From Argyresthia goedartella (taxonomy: Eukaryota > Arthropoda > Insecta > Lepidoptera > Argyresthiidae): 64,000 nt of DNA. The stretch spans positions 11,301,829-11,365,828 of the forward strand of contig OX463836.1 of the NCBI GenBank assembly GCA_949825045.1. The letters run 5' to 3'. The position numbers and the translations under genes were made by a program. This document shows, one piece after another, positions 1 to 10,021 of the stretch; within the stretch, counting starts at the first letter, position 1, and every line of letters begins with the position of its first letter. Under the pieces are notes generated by a model. That model saw nothing but the letters and a program-made list of their open reading frames with translations, was not told the DNA's origin and did not search any database.

Positions 1-1823
1 TTGCCAGGGAACAAGTTAACAATGCGCCCCCTGCGCCAACGTAGTGGCGGTAGGTTAGCATCCTTAACCAGAACGAGGTCACCAACACTAGGGGGGCTAG
101 TTTTGTCAGTCCACTTAAGGCGCTGTTGTAAGATATGCAGATACTCGAGCGACCAACGCTTCCAGAAATTCTGAGTAAACTGCTGCAACATCTGATACCT
201 TGACAACCGATACAATTTCACTCCCTCGAAAGGGTGCTCGGGCAACGCGTTAAGTGGCTGTCCTATCAAGAAATGGCCTGGGGTCAGAGCCTCCAGGTCA
301 TTTGGATCCGAGCTGAGCGGACACAACGGTCGCGAATTGAGAACGGCCTCGATCTTACAAAACAATGTCGCGAGCTCCTCAAAAGTCAGCGCGGTCTGAT
401 CTACTATACGCCCTAAGTGCGTCTTAGCTGACTTAACTACGGCGTCAAAAATCCCACCCCAGTGGGGGCAAATCGGTGGGCTGAAGGTCCACTGTATACC
501 CCGACGGGAGAGGGCCGTTCCAATATCCACTTTATTTACATTCAAAAAGTTGACTATCTCTCGTAAGTATCGTTCCGCACCTATGTAGTTAGTGCCGTTA
601 TCAGAGCGGATCAAAGTTGGAAGTCCCCTTCGAGAAACAAACCTATCCAAACAAGCAATGAAAGCCTCTGTCGAGAGATCAGCAACGAGCTCGAGATGTA
701 CCGCCTTGGTGGATAAACAAACAAACACACATAGGTACGCCTTGTATTGCTTAGCGGTACGCAATCGTGAACTCTTCACTATAAACGGTCCTGCAAAATC
801 CGTACCAACACCTGAAAACGGTCTGACCTCATTCACACGATCAGGGGGCAAGTCCCCCATGAGAGGTTGCATCGTGGCAGCCTTAAGTCGATAACAAGGC
901 ATGCACCGAAACACGATGTTCCGTATGGCACGGCGGGCAGATAAGATCCAAAACTCCCGCTGGAGCGTGGCCAACAATGCGTTACAGCCGGCATGCGAGT
1001 TTTTAATATGACGATCAGTCACCAGCAATTCAACTAACTGTCCCCCCTTGGGGAGCAGAAGTGGGTGACGAGCCGAATACGACAGATTCGCATTGCGCAA
1101 TCTTCCTCCTACCCGAAGTAACCCGGTCGAATCAACAAAGGGGTTGAGACGCGCGACGGCTCCCTTCAATTTCGAACGTCCACTTCGTATAATCTCCAAT
1201 TCTGCCCCAAACTTCGAGGACTGTACCAACCGGACCAAATTCAATAGCGACTCGTTTCGCTCTGCCGGAGTCAGAATAGGGTTCAACGTTCGCTGATCGC
1301 GAGGAGTACGACAATTTCGAGCGAATCTCCTAATCCAAGTGGACACGTTTATCAACTTGTCAAGTGAGCTATACCGGTCCAGCAGAAACCCGGCGTCAGG
1401 GTCCTCAGCCTTCTGGGTAACATGCACGGCCGCTCTGGGGCCATGATCCGAAGATACTACTACATTGCTGTGGGGCCAGTCCGATTCTCTCTTGGCAAGC
1501 CAGGGTGGTCCCCACCACAAATGGTGTCTAACGAGTTCAGGAGCCTGACATCCCCTGGATGCACAATCAGACGGGTTCAATTCTCCTGGTACATGTCTCC
1601 AGGTCAGTGGGACCTCAGACGACACAATCTGGGAGACACGGTTCGCAACAAAAACCTCTAAGTTATGGACCGAAGCCTTCAGCCAGCACAAAACAATCTG
1701 GCTGTCCGTCCAAGCGTACACCGTATCCTCCAAAACCACTGACCCACGCAACACTGTTAGAGTGTGATTCAAAAGTTTGGTCAAAAGGGCAGCCCCGGAC
1801 AGTTCCAGTTTTGGAATCGTCAT
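1..1823 (-). CDS. BEL1 copy A RNase H-integrase block, open to the window edge
   Basis: This is the C-terminal third of BEL Pol. In order it shows the RNase H end (DSQIVLCWL), an integrase H2C2 zinc finger (H..H then CMPC), the integrase core with GTDFAGPF and RSDNGTNY as the first two catalytic aspartates, and a DUF5641-like tail (GHFLIGQPL, LRWRRGR). The frame is open from 1823 to base 1. At 729-731 it has a cysteine codon (TGT), whereas copy B has TGA. The position where the third catalytic residue (Glu) is expected reads Asp (GGIFDAV, codon 444-446). As the upstream RT frames are broken, this cannot be made as part of a full Pol. It is a relic, but the least damaged part of copy A. Confidence 0.85.
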   Translation of the reverse strand, partial: MTIPKLELSGAALLTKLLNHTLTVLRGSVVLEDTVYAWTDSQIVLCWLKASVHNLEVFVANRVSQIVSSEVPLTWRHVPGELNPSDCASRGCQAPELVRHHLWWGPPWLAKRESDWPHSNVVVSSDHGPRAAVHVTQKAEDPDAGFLLDRYSSLDKLINVSTWIRRFARNCRTPRDQRTLNPILTPAERNESLLNLVRLVQSSKFGAELEIIRSGRSKLKGAVARLNPFVDSTGLLRVGGRLRNANLSYSARHPLLLPKGGQLVELLVTDRHIKNSHAGCNALLATLQREFWILSARRAIRNIVFRCMPCYRLKAATMQPLMGDLPPDRVNEVRPFSGVGTDFAGPFIVKSSRLRTAKQYKAYLCVFVCLSTKAVHLELVADLSTEAFIACLDRFVSRRGLPTLIRSDNGTNYIGAERYLREIVNFLNVNKVDIGTALSRRGIQWTFSPPICPHWGGIFDAVVKSAKTHLGRIVDQTALTFEELATLFCKIEAVLNSRPLCPLSSDPNDLEALTPGHFLIGQPLNALPEHPFEGVKLYRLSRYQMLQQFTQNFWKRWSLEYLHILQQRLKWTDKTSPPSVGDLVLVKDANLPPLRWRRGRIVNLFPG

Positions 1824-1895
1824 CCTTGTCCGAATAGACGCTACCTTGCTTTATGCCAAAACCAAACGCACGTCGACCTCCCCGGTGGAGGTGAC

Positions 1896-2628
1896 TCATT
1901 CAGAGGCATCACAAAACCCGTGAAGGGTTGCCCTGTAATCCCCAGCAGGGACCAATTTCCTCGGCAGCGATACATTATTTATGTCCGATAGCGAGGTGAA
2001 CATTCGCGTCCAATCAGTCAACAAATCACCTGAGAGGTGGGTGTCCCAGGTCAACTGAGCCGCCCATAGCCTTTGCATAAAACATTTGAGAGCAAAAGTG
2101 ACTGGAGAAATCCATCCATTCGGGTTGAACGTTCTCGCAATCGTTGACAGTACTGACCGCTTCGTCCAGGCCTTCGGTGTTTCTAAAACCACCCGATAGG
2201 TAAACTCATCATGGACGGGCCGGTACTGAATTCCAAGCACTGACAACATGTTAGGGCTGTCAGGATTCTCAAAAACGTGCGGGTCTTGTTGAAACTCATC
2301 TGGGAGACCAGCCATCAACTCAGGGGAGTTGGACATCCACTTGCGTAGTTCATAGCCGCCTCGTTCCAGCAATTGAATGAGCTCGTCACGTCGGTCCAGA
2401 GCTTCCTCTACACTGGCTGCCCCTGTGCAGACGTCATCAACGTACAAATCTTGCTCCAGGATAGCGGCGGCTCTAGGATAGCTCACACGGTCACGCAACG
2501 CCAACTCCCGCAGGGTACGCATCGCCTAATACGGGCTAGACCGTAACCCATACGTGTTCGTGTTTAACTCATAGACCTTGACTGGCTCGGCCGTGGACTC
2601 ACGCCAAAGTATCAACTGATAACTTCTG
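1896..2628 (-). pseudogene. BEL1 copy A reverse transcriptase, catalytic block and RNase H start
   Basis: This is the palm and thumb region of BEL-type reverse transcriptase. The catalytic YVDD lies at 2433-2444 and is followed by GYELRKWMSNSPEL, a BEL/Pao hallmark. It ends in HGFCDASE, the first motif of RNase H, at a TGA (1896-1898). A TAG at 2526-2528 interrupts the frame just before the visible start, within a YGLRSSPY-like motif. Two further stops lie between this block and the RNase H-integrase block at 1823. The upstream RT half joins through a frameshift near 2640. All these lesions are shared with copy B. Confidence 0.85.
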
Positions 2629-3765
2629 TCAGCCGGATGAATTACCGTTTGCCATCATCCGAATGTCTGCGACAAATACAATCTGGTGTCTCCGAAAGCT
2701 CGTGAGAATATCCGAAATATCACGACTCAACTTGGGTCCCGAATGTAGACACTGATTCAGGGATATCCCGTTCGAGGTAGGTGCTGACCCATCAAAAACA
2801 ACTCGAATCTTGCCGGTAGGGGTTCGCAGGACGGCATGGTGTGGAAGGAAACAATGATCCTCAGATCTCCAGTCCACACCCGATACCGACATGTGTCCTA
2901 ACGACTCATACTCCCTCATGAAATCGACGTATTTTTGTTTAAATACGGCGTCCCTTGACATCCTACGCTCCATCGACATCAATCTCGTTTCAGCCATCTT
3001 CTTAGATTCTCCTAGTGGCGGTCGATCGGCCCTGAAAGGCAGTCGAGTTACAAAACGACCAGAACGAAGGCGACCAGTACTATTCTGGTAAAACAACTCG
3101 CACTCTTCTTCGTCTGCGTCGACTCGATTAACGGTGGGAGGTTCCTCTATCTCCCAGAAACGTTGGATAGCGTCTGACAACGCTGAGCCAATAAGTATGC
3201 CATCTGACTCGGCAGGCCTAACCATTGGCAATGCCGGACCCATGATCACGTGACCAAACTTAGTATCCACAGCAATCAACCCGTCCGGCTGAAGAACTCG
3301 CCGATCCGACAACAGAAACCTACCCAGAACGTCTGCTCCCAGTAGCAGGTCGACCGGGGCTGGAGTGTCAAAATCGGGATCCGCCAACTTGAGTCCTGAT
3401 GTCAGGAATCGAACAGCCGGATTCAACTTCACCAAGGGGTGTCTGCCCATGACATGCGTCATTACTAAAGCTTGCACGGATGTTTTTGTCAAAATGTCAT
3501 AACGTGGAGAGAACGTGATCACCGATTGACCAACTACATTCGTAACCATAACATTCCCCACGCCCCGTATTGATTTATTATACCTATTTACCTTGAGGCC
3601 CAACCATTTTGCTAAATCATTCGATACAATGCAGCCCTGAGCTCCAGAATCTAATAGGGTGTGAACGTATGTTGATTTGCCCGCCAAATCCCAAACAAGC
3701 ACAGAGGCGATCGGTAACACCACCGTCTCCGGTTGGGGGGCAACAAATTGTTGGGCCGCAAATTC
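2629..3765 (-). pseudogene. BEL1 copy A aspartic protease and N-terminal RT
   Basis: This is a retropepsin-like domain with active-site motif LLDSGAQ (about residue 25 of the visible frame), a second GADVLGRFLL-type motif, then the RT fingers with VVFDGSA, LHSGPKL and FVADIRMM. The frame opens after a TAG at 3766-3768 and ends where the RT sequence continues in another frame (frameshift near 2640). It is one base out of frame with gag in this copy. The first methionine reported for such a frame would be GTG; the element's normal Pol is made as a Gag-Pol product, so no start codon is expected here. Confidence 0.85.
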
Positions 3766-3799
3766 CTAGCGAGGGCCCCCGGGGCCCCAATCTGCCTGT
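3753..3799. other. 47-bp segment present only in copy A, between gag and pol
   Basis: Copy B lacks these 47 bases (one-base ambiguity at each end). The segment is GC-rich and includes a self-complementary stretch (gggccccc followed by ggggcccc near 3773-3788). Because 47 is not a multiple of three, it changes the gag/pol frame relation: pol is +1 to gag in copy A and -1 in copy B. Whether it is an insertion in A or a deletion in B cannot be decided here. Confidence 0.9.
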
Positions 3800-3874
3800 A
3801 ACCGATCAGGTAGGCAGCTATACGCCAGAGGGTCCCATTGTACAAATGGCCCACGTGCCGGTTCCATTGCCACC

Positions 3875-5479
3875 CTACGACGCCCCCCGAAGGGGGGTGG
3901 GCGTGAATTCAACCGTGGCCGCTCCATGAGCGGGGGACATCACATGCGACCGACGAGGACGAGGCGACGAGCGGGGCGACAACTGAGGCGGCGTCCGAAC
4001 CGCACCCGCATAGCTCGAAGGTGTCCCATGCCACCCGCCCGTTACGGCCTGCTCAACACACCCAATGTCCCGCTGAGTCGGATGCTGAGTCGCAACCGAA
4101 AACTCAGGGCCCCCCATGTGATGACCCTGAGTGCGGCCCTGCACCCTAGTACTGCCCTGTGCACGTGGGGACGTTGGCCCCTGAGTTGCGCTCCGAGTCC
4201 CAAACGAATTCTCAGGGCCCCTTGCCGTGTCACCCTGGGTACGGCCCTGTGGTGTCTGTTGGCCGGACCGGTTCATGCACAACAGATTGTTGTGGGCCCC
4301 ACCACAATATCCGCACATTTGTGTGCGCGTGCAGTCCCTAGCTATGTGTGGCCCGAGGCACAGGAAACACCAGCCCCGCTGCTTGGCCATCTGGCGCCGT
4401 CCCTGAACCCTAAGTTCCCCGAACTTATTGCAATTGGCCACAGCATGGCCAATCTGCCTACAACATGGGCAGGTCTCACTATGTGGGGTCAATGCACTCA
4501 CAGTCCCATATGACTGCCGGTTGGTGCGGTCCTTCCTCGTCGGAGGGCCCCTACTCACAGCGCTCCCGGCAGCTCTCTGTGGCTCCGAAGGATGGGTGAC
4601 CGTCAACCCCAAATTCTCTGCCCGTCGAGACTCCTCTTCCATAAATCCGACCAAGTCGGAGAAGGCGGGCAGGTCCTCGGCCGACCTCCCGTGAGACTGT
4701 TCGAAACGAGTCTGCACGTCAGCGGGTAGGCGGGAAAGTACAATGTACAACAGTAAGTACGACCATTCACCAACCGGAAGTCCAAGATTCTCTAGAGCCT
4801 TGGTGACGGACAACAATGGGTTCAAAACCTCCGTCTGTATGGCCCCGACCTTGTTCACAACCGGGATGCTAAACAAACGGTTCAGTTGGGCATCGGCCAA
4901 CCTCCGTTTGTTGTGGTAACGTCTGACCAACAATTGCCTGGCCGTCTCATAGTTGCCCTCCGTAACTGTCAAATGAGCGATCAGCTCCCTAGGCTCACCC
5001 CTCAATGCTGCCACCAGCTGAGCCATCTTGACAGACTTGGTAATGTCCGATCGCAAGTGCACCAAACTGTCGAACAGATTGATGAAGCTCATCCATTCAC
5101 CGGACACGCCGTCAAAGGTAGGCATAGTTATCGCAGGTAACCTGGTCCCCGATCCCTGATGCGGCAGAGGTGCTTCAATGTCACCATCATGGCTGGACTC
5201 GCGCTGTCTACGTATGTCCGCAGCCTTCTACGTGATAGCAGCTGCCATCTCCATACATTGGTCGACATCCCCTATCAACCGTGACAGCCTGTCAGGTACA
5301 CAACCATCAACTGATTCCGCCTGCGCGGACAATTCGAGCACCCTATTGTAACGTTCCTTAACGTCCATAGACCGCTCCAATACCACATCATGCCTATCTA
5401 AACAGTCTATCAGACCGTGTGCGGAGGAAAACCATCTGAGTTCCTTAGAAACACCCTTCTGGATTTCAGATAACGACAT
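3875..5479 (-). pseudogene. BEL1 copy A gag with one internal stop
   Basis: The frame starts at ATG (5477-5479, MSLSEIQKGV) and ends at TAG (3875-3877), about 534 codons, with a single in-frame TAG at 5228-5230. The N-terminal part is predicted coiled coil. The middle carries the DUF1759-type capsid motif (MPTFDGVSGEW, MAQLVAALRGEP, YHNKRRLADAQ). The C-terminal part has three zinc knuckles (CPCCRQIGHAVANC, CFLCLGPHIARDC, CGYCGGAHNNLLC) followed by a repetitive Gln/Arg/Gly/Thr-rich tail. A C6-TTC-G6 hairpin lies at 3883-3897, just before the stop. It would package element RNA in an intact element. Confidence 0.9.
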
Positions 5480-6042
5480 GATCGGAACGATACTTACTCA
5501 CAATTTGCAGTAACTCAATTTTATTGGACCCTCCAGTTTATAACCCAAACGAGGAACCCTAAACTATAACTTAAACAATGTTATTTTCCTTAAACAATAG
5601 GAACCGAGTTTTATATCTATACAAATTATGCTACACTTGATATTCTAATCCTGTAAATAACAAGCCAGTTTCCCTTTATTATTATAACACACACAGATAG
5701 TCAGTATTAGTTCAAGTTATAACTTGCTATAAACTGAAAACAATGTAATAGCCTGCTATCAATAGATGTAACTACCTATGTTAACCAAAACATTCATTCA
5801 ATAGCATTACTAGACCACTAATAGATTGACTAACTAGTAATTCAATGCAAATTTCAATTCAATATCTGTCTGTCTACTACCAGCAATAGACTTATAGCTT
5901 ACAAATACTACCAATCTATGTGGATATAAGAACAACCAAGTTACCTAACCGCCTATACCTACAGATTGATAGTCCCAAATCGTGCTTTCCTGGAGCCCTT
6001 GACGGCTGCAAATCTCAGGAAACCACGCTCTGCTACCAAAAT
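5480..6042 (-). other. BEL1 copy A 5' leader
   Basis: AT-rich untranslated leader of about 560 bp between gag ATG and 5' LTR, with no ORF of note. The same stretch is 16124-16686 in copy B. The primer-binding site is at its LTR-proximal end. Confidence 0.8.
6019..6038 (-). promoter_or_regulatory. BEL1 copy A primer-binding site (initiator tRNA-Met type)
   Basis: On the minus strand, four bases after the LTR end, the sequence TGGTAGCAGAGCGTGGTTTC begins with the TGG expected opposite a tRNA CCA end. TGGTAGCAGAG is the complement of the conserved initiator-Met acceptor 3' end (CUCUGCUACCA), and the downstream GTTTC fits the T-arm GAAAC. The tRNA assignment is from memory of the conserved acceptor stem. 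Confidence 0.7.
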
Positions 6043-6590
6043 TGTTCAGGCTTCTCAGCACCTAATGACCTCGTAGGGGCCCATAGCTACGAGGTAGCGT
6101 GACGATCAGGTGCCAAGAAGTGATGAACGTCGGCGATTCACCGAGCTGAAGTTATGTGGGGTAGATCTAACCTGGTCTGTGCTTCGGTCCCGTCAACCTC
6201 CTGTCTCTCTGCAAGGCCCGGGCGCGCCCTAGGCTCTTCTTGGTAGACAGGTTCTTCAGCCAACCAGGTATGACTGGCGGGCCAGCGTGGTGAGCACAGT
6301 GGTCCGACACAGGTTATGTTTCTACTGGTAAATACAAATCGGGCACGAAAATCCGAACTTTATCTGGTTCGAGAGACAGCGGCACACTCAGCTATATTAA
6401 TAATCCTGAGGGAATCCCGAATACATTCCAGATGCCCTGTGATTTAATTTCAACACCCTAATCAAAACGCGTTTACATTGCGAGGGCTTTCGTCTTCTGT
6501 CAGTTGTCAAAACTGCGAGATTGACAGCTAACGTCAAATTAAAATGACCGTACAGAAACCATCGATCGAATATCGATTTGGAATCGAACA
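6043..6590 (-). repeat. BEL1 copy A 5' LTR (548 bp)
   Basis: Direct repeat of 10022-10569 and 16687-17234. Its ends are TGTTC...GAACA. It differs from the copy B 5' LTR at one noticed base (6550 region, gtaca versus gttca) and abuts ATTCT of BEL2 at 6591. Confidence 0.95.
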
Positions 6591-7950
6591 ATTCTTTTAA
6601 ATACCGATCCGCAGCACTATAATTACTACCGCAATCAGACCTGACTAACGAAGGCAATCCCCTACGTGACGTAAACCGAGTGAAGCATGCCACGAACGCC
6701 TCTAGTGACAGGTCAGCCACTATTTCCAAATGCACAGCCTTTGTAGCTAAGCACACGAAAATACAAAGATAACACTTTAGTATCTTTACATTCCGTAGTG
6801 AACTAGACTTTATATAGAACGGCCCACAAAAGTCTGTTCCCGTTCCGAGAAATGCACGCACGCCCCTTACCCGATCCTCTGGCAAATCTGCCATGAAAGG
6901 TTGCGTTGGTCGCGCCCTAGACCGAAAGCACTGAATGCACTTGAATGTGATATGACGACATACACGCCGTGCCGAAACTATCCAGTAGCCCCGAGAAAGA
7001 ATAGCCGCAAGCGAGTTTGCCCCGACGTGGCAATAAACCTTATGATAGTGTGTAACTAATAAGTCCGTGAATTTACTCTTTCGTGGTAAAAGGATTTGAT
7101 GCCGAGAGCTATACGGTAATTCCGAAGCCGATATCCGACCGCCGACCCTAATTATGTCATCCATATCAATGAACAAATTAAGCCGTTTACATGAAGTTCT
7201 TATAATCTTGCCTGTTTCTAAAGCATTGATTTCTTCCGCAAAGTGTTCTGATTGTACCATCCGAGTTAAACACAGTAATGCATTTGTACGTTCCAAAGTA
7301 GAAAGGTTTTTTCCGAGTGACCGATCGGCTGACTGAGTTTTACAATTTTTTCCGAACCGCAACAAGTAACCTGTCACATTTAATAGCGTCTCATAAGAGC
7401 TATACCTATCTAGTAAATTAAATTCAGACTCTACTACTCCGACATTAACCACCTTAGACTTAAGACCGGGCAGCATATCCGATGGAAAATCCGTACAATC
7501 CGTAGGCCATTGTTCCCGTGAACAATGTAACCACCGCGGCCCCCACCACAGCTGGTGCTGCAGCAGCTCAGTAACCGACGTCCCGCGTAACGCTACATTC
7601 GCACAGTTCATATCACTGGGAACATGTCTCCAGTTGATTTTAACCTGCGAGGCGTTTATTTGAGAAACCCGATTTCCTTCAAACACCTGTAATTTGTGAG
7701 CCGGTGTACGTAGCCACGCCAGTACTATAGTACTATCGCACCACCCTACTACCTCATCAAATGTATGAAGCGTTTCTAAATGGTCTAAAGGTAAGCCTTC
7801 TAATAGTTCAGGCATGTTAGATGACCATTTCCGAAGTTCGTAACCGGCCGTGTGCATAAGTTCTGTCAACTCAGTTTTTAATGTCAATGCCTCTTGAATA
7901 GAATCAGCCCCACCGTTCAAGTTGAAACAGTGAGACTCTAACCTGACCAA
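6591..7950 (-). pseudogene. BEL2 RT tail, RNase H and N-terminal integrase (copy A)
   Basis: Fragment of a second, diverged BEL/Pao Pol. It begins near GADSIQEALTL and GYELRKWSSNMPEL (RT), then jumps at HTFDEVVGWCDST to the RNase H end, so about 300 residues of RT/RNase H are missing. The integrase zinc finger (THYHKVYCH, CIQC) and core (GTDFCGPF, VRSDCGSNY) follow and stop at DRYLKEL, where BEL1 inserted. The open frame runs on to 6397 through antisense of the BEL1 LTR, which is not BEL2 coding sequence. Copy A has Asp in HTFDEV and Glu in ALETGK; copy B has Tyr and Lys. Confidence 0.88.
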
Positions 7951-8645
7951 AAGAGATTGTTGGCAGGCTCAAGATACGTTTATTAATCACAGGGTCGTAA
8001 GTTGAATATTGGTGATATAGTTGAAACGCTGGATAGGGACTCGCCGGGAATAGACTTCAGCTCCTTGGTAGACTCAATCCAACTGGTCCACTTCTCCAGA
8101 CGTCAACAAGTGATTTTGCGGTTAGCGCCAGGAGGATATTACTCCTCGGCGTGGAACCCTGGAAAGAGACCAGTGTGAATGATAGGAATACAAAAGCGCT
8201 ACAGCGCCCAGCTATCAGGCGACGGCTCCCCACACGGAGACTTCCGACGAGGGCCCTAGGGTAATTAGGATCTAAGAGTGCCGCAGTCCAATAGACACTG
8301 TATAGAAAAGGGAAATACATAGAGAGTATAAAATACACGAAAATAAGAAAGACTAACTACGAACCAATGCTTACCCATGGATTGGGGATAGTAGGGAAGT
8401 TTCATATCAACTACTGCACTTTACCGCAACTAAACATTCAGCTCCATTACAGAACTAAAAGGAATAACAGTACTAAAGGGACTAGCCCATCGCCGCAACT
8501 AAAGGCGTGACTTAAAAATTATTGATGCAGAAGATACAACCTCACGTTTTAGAGCTCAAACAATGTCTGCGTCAAAAAAAGCAATCAGCTGCCAGACGAG
8601 ATTCCAGACCCGAATTTCCGAATTTCTATAGTTGTACTTTTTATC
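7951..8645. other. Unassigned block between BEL2 and the Gypsy integrase, LTR-like (copy A)
   Basis: Same as 18595-19289. Read on the minus strand it has a TATA-like stretch (tattttatactctc), an AATAAA-type signal (attaataaacg) and an end with GCCTGCCAACA next to BEL2, which fits an LTR. The opposite LTR end and a second copy are not seen. It could be a remnant LTR of the Gypsy element or of a third element. Confidence 0.4.
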
Positions 8646-9487
8646 TGACTCAAACTGACGTCCTCTATCCGTCACTATGTCAGTTGGACAACCAAATCGG
8701 GATATCCAGCCGCTCAGCAATGCCTGTGCCACCATCTCGGCCGTCATGTCTGCCAACGGTATTGCTTCTGGCCATCGCGTGAACCTGTCGACGGCTGTGA
8801 GGCAATATCGGAACCCTTGGCACAATGGTAAGGGGCCTATCAGGTCTATGTGAACAAATAAAAGTCTGGCCCTAGGTAGTTTAAAGCTACCTAATGGGGC
8901 AAAGACATGGCGAGTTACCTTAGAGCGTTGGCAAGCTAGGCAGGTACGAACCCACTCGCGGCAGTCTTTCTTGACTCCTGGCCAGACGTAACGTTCCGCA
9001 ACCAATCTGGCGGTGGCATTGGCGCCGGGGTGGCTTAAGGAGTGAAGACTGTCGAACACTGCCTTGCGTAGCTCCTGAGGTACATACGGCCTCTCGGAAG
9101 TGCCGCTCACGTCGCAGTATAGGTAATTTTGTGAACCGGGGATTTTTACCTCGTCCAGCCGCAGTGACGATCCTGCTTCTCGTAGGTTTTGTAGTTCCTG
9201 GTCAGCCTGTTGTGCAGAAGCAATTCTCTCAGCAGTCATTGGTTGTGAGATCTCCTCTATGCGAGAAAGTGCATCCGCCACGATGTCATCTTTACCTGAT
9301 ATGTGCCTGATATCAGTCGTAAACTGGGCTATCAGGTCTAGATGCCTAAACTGTCGTGGGGAACATTTCTCTTTACGAGAGTGGAAGGCAAAAGTCAGTG
9401 GCTTGTGATCGGTGTAGATCGTAAAGTCGCGAGTCCAACATATGCCGGAAATACTTCACACTCTCGTAAATCGCTAGAAGTTCGCGA
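8646..9487 (-). pseudogene. Gypsy RNase H-integrase fragment, cut by the duplication junction (copy A)
   Basis: This carries [13 protein letters not shown] of the RNase H region at the junction, then a frameshift near 9430, then VADALSR and integrase with the zinc finger ([14 protein letters not shown]) and the core aspartates ([19 protein letters not shown]). The integrase stops at FES, before the catalytic Glu. At 9488 the frame fuses to BEL2 integrase tail, giving a chimeric ORF (9373-9801, minus) that is a by-product of the junction. Confidence 0.85.
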
Positions 9488-10021
9488 CCGCGCCGCCATT
9501 GTAAAGCAGGATAGTTATCCTCCTTAATTAAAACTAAATCATCCAACTTCGGTGGATCCGTATGATCAGTCCATTTATACCGTTGTTGCAACGTATGAAG
9601 ATATTCCGTTCTCCATCGCGACCAAAAATGTTGAGACATCTTTTGGATTTGTTCATACCGTGATAACCGAGTCATTTTAACCTCTTCATATGGATATTCC
9701 GGAAGCGAAACCAACGGTTGGCCGATCAAACAGTGGCCCGGGGTTAATACTTCATAATCAGTTAGATCCGTACTAAGTGGACATAGAGGCCGAGAATTCA
9801 TAACCGCTTCTACCTTAGCAAAGAAAGTAGCAAGTTCTTCAAAGGTTAACCGAGTTTAACCGAGCACGCGCCGAGCGTGAGTTTTTGCCGATTTGACTGC
9901 CGTCTCGAAAAGCCCACCGTGATTTGGACTTGACGGTGCGTTAAACAACCACTTAATATCATTTTTCGTAAGACTACGTTCTAATTCCGAATGATTATCC
10001 CTTAAGAATATATACAATTCT
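9488..10021 (-). pseudogene. BEL2 C-terminal integrase (left flank of BEL1 copy B)
   Basis: It continues exactly where 17235-18594 stops: LYIFLRDNHSE follows DRYLKE across the BEL1 insertion. It carries the catalytic Glu region (NHGGLFETAVKSAKTH), a TAA at 9856-9858, then a DUF5641-like tail (NSRPLCPLS, GHCLIGQPL, LQWRRGR). It ends at the duplication junction. The Glu is retained here, unlike in BEL1. Confidence 0.88.
10017..10021. other. Left target-site duplication of BEL1 copy B (ATTCT)
   Basis: ATTCT lies directly left of the LTR start TGTTC (10022). The same five bases lie at 17235-17239 right of the other LTR. Removing BEL1 and one ATTCT restores an open BEL2 integrase frame at this point, so the boundary is exact. 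Confidence 0.93.

Larger units (their letters stand above)
1..6590 (-). mobile_element. BEL/Pao retrotransposon BEL1, copy A (3' end cut by window start)
   Basis: Read on the minus strand, the order is 5' LTR (6043-6590), primer-binding site, AT-rich leader, gag, protease, RT, RNase H, integrase. This is the BEL/Pao order, with DUF1759-like gag, DUF1758-like protease, Peptidase_A17-type RT region, H2C2 zinc finger, rve core and DUF5641-like tail. The 3' LTR lies outside the window. It sits inside an older BEL2 integrase gene: flank ATTCT at 6591-6595. The element is defective, because gag has one stop and RT carries a frameshift and a stop, all shared with copy B and so older than the duplication. 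Confidence 0.93.
1..9487. repeat. Tandem duplication, copy A (5' part lies outside the window)
   Basis: Bases 1-3752 match 10692-14443 at a constant offset of 10,691. After a 47-bp segment present only here (about 3753-3799), bases 3800-9487 match 14444-20131 at an offset of 10,644. Homology stops abruptly at 9487/9488, where this copy switches from Gypsy sequence to BEL2 sequence. The copy contains most of BEL1, part of BEL2 and part of the Gypsy element, all on the minus strand. By eye I noticed about 11 substitutions relative to copy B. A full unit would start about 1.2 kb before the window. Confidence 0.93.

Noticed and set aside
3609..4694. Plus-strand ORFs of 60-195 codons across the BEL1 gag region (repeated at 14300-15338)
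   Set aside because: Antisense shadows of the GC-rich zinc-knuckle and tail part of gag; no recognisable motif, and the gag frame explains the composition.
6397..6590. C-terminal extension of the BEL2 integrase ORF (also 10376-10570 and 17041-17234)
   Set aside because: This is the antisense of the BEL1 LTR read in frame by chance; real integrase sequence continues on the far side of BEL1.
8057..8338. 93-codon minus ORF (also 18701-18982)
   Set aside because: Lies in LTR-like sequence with no recognisable motif.
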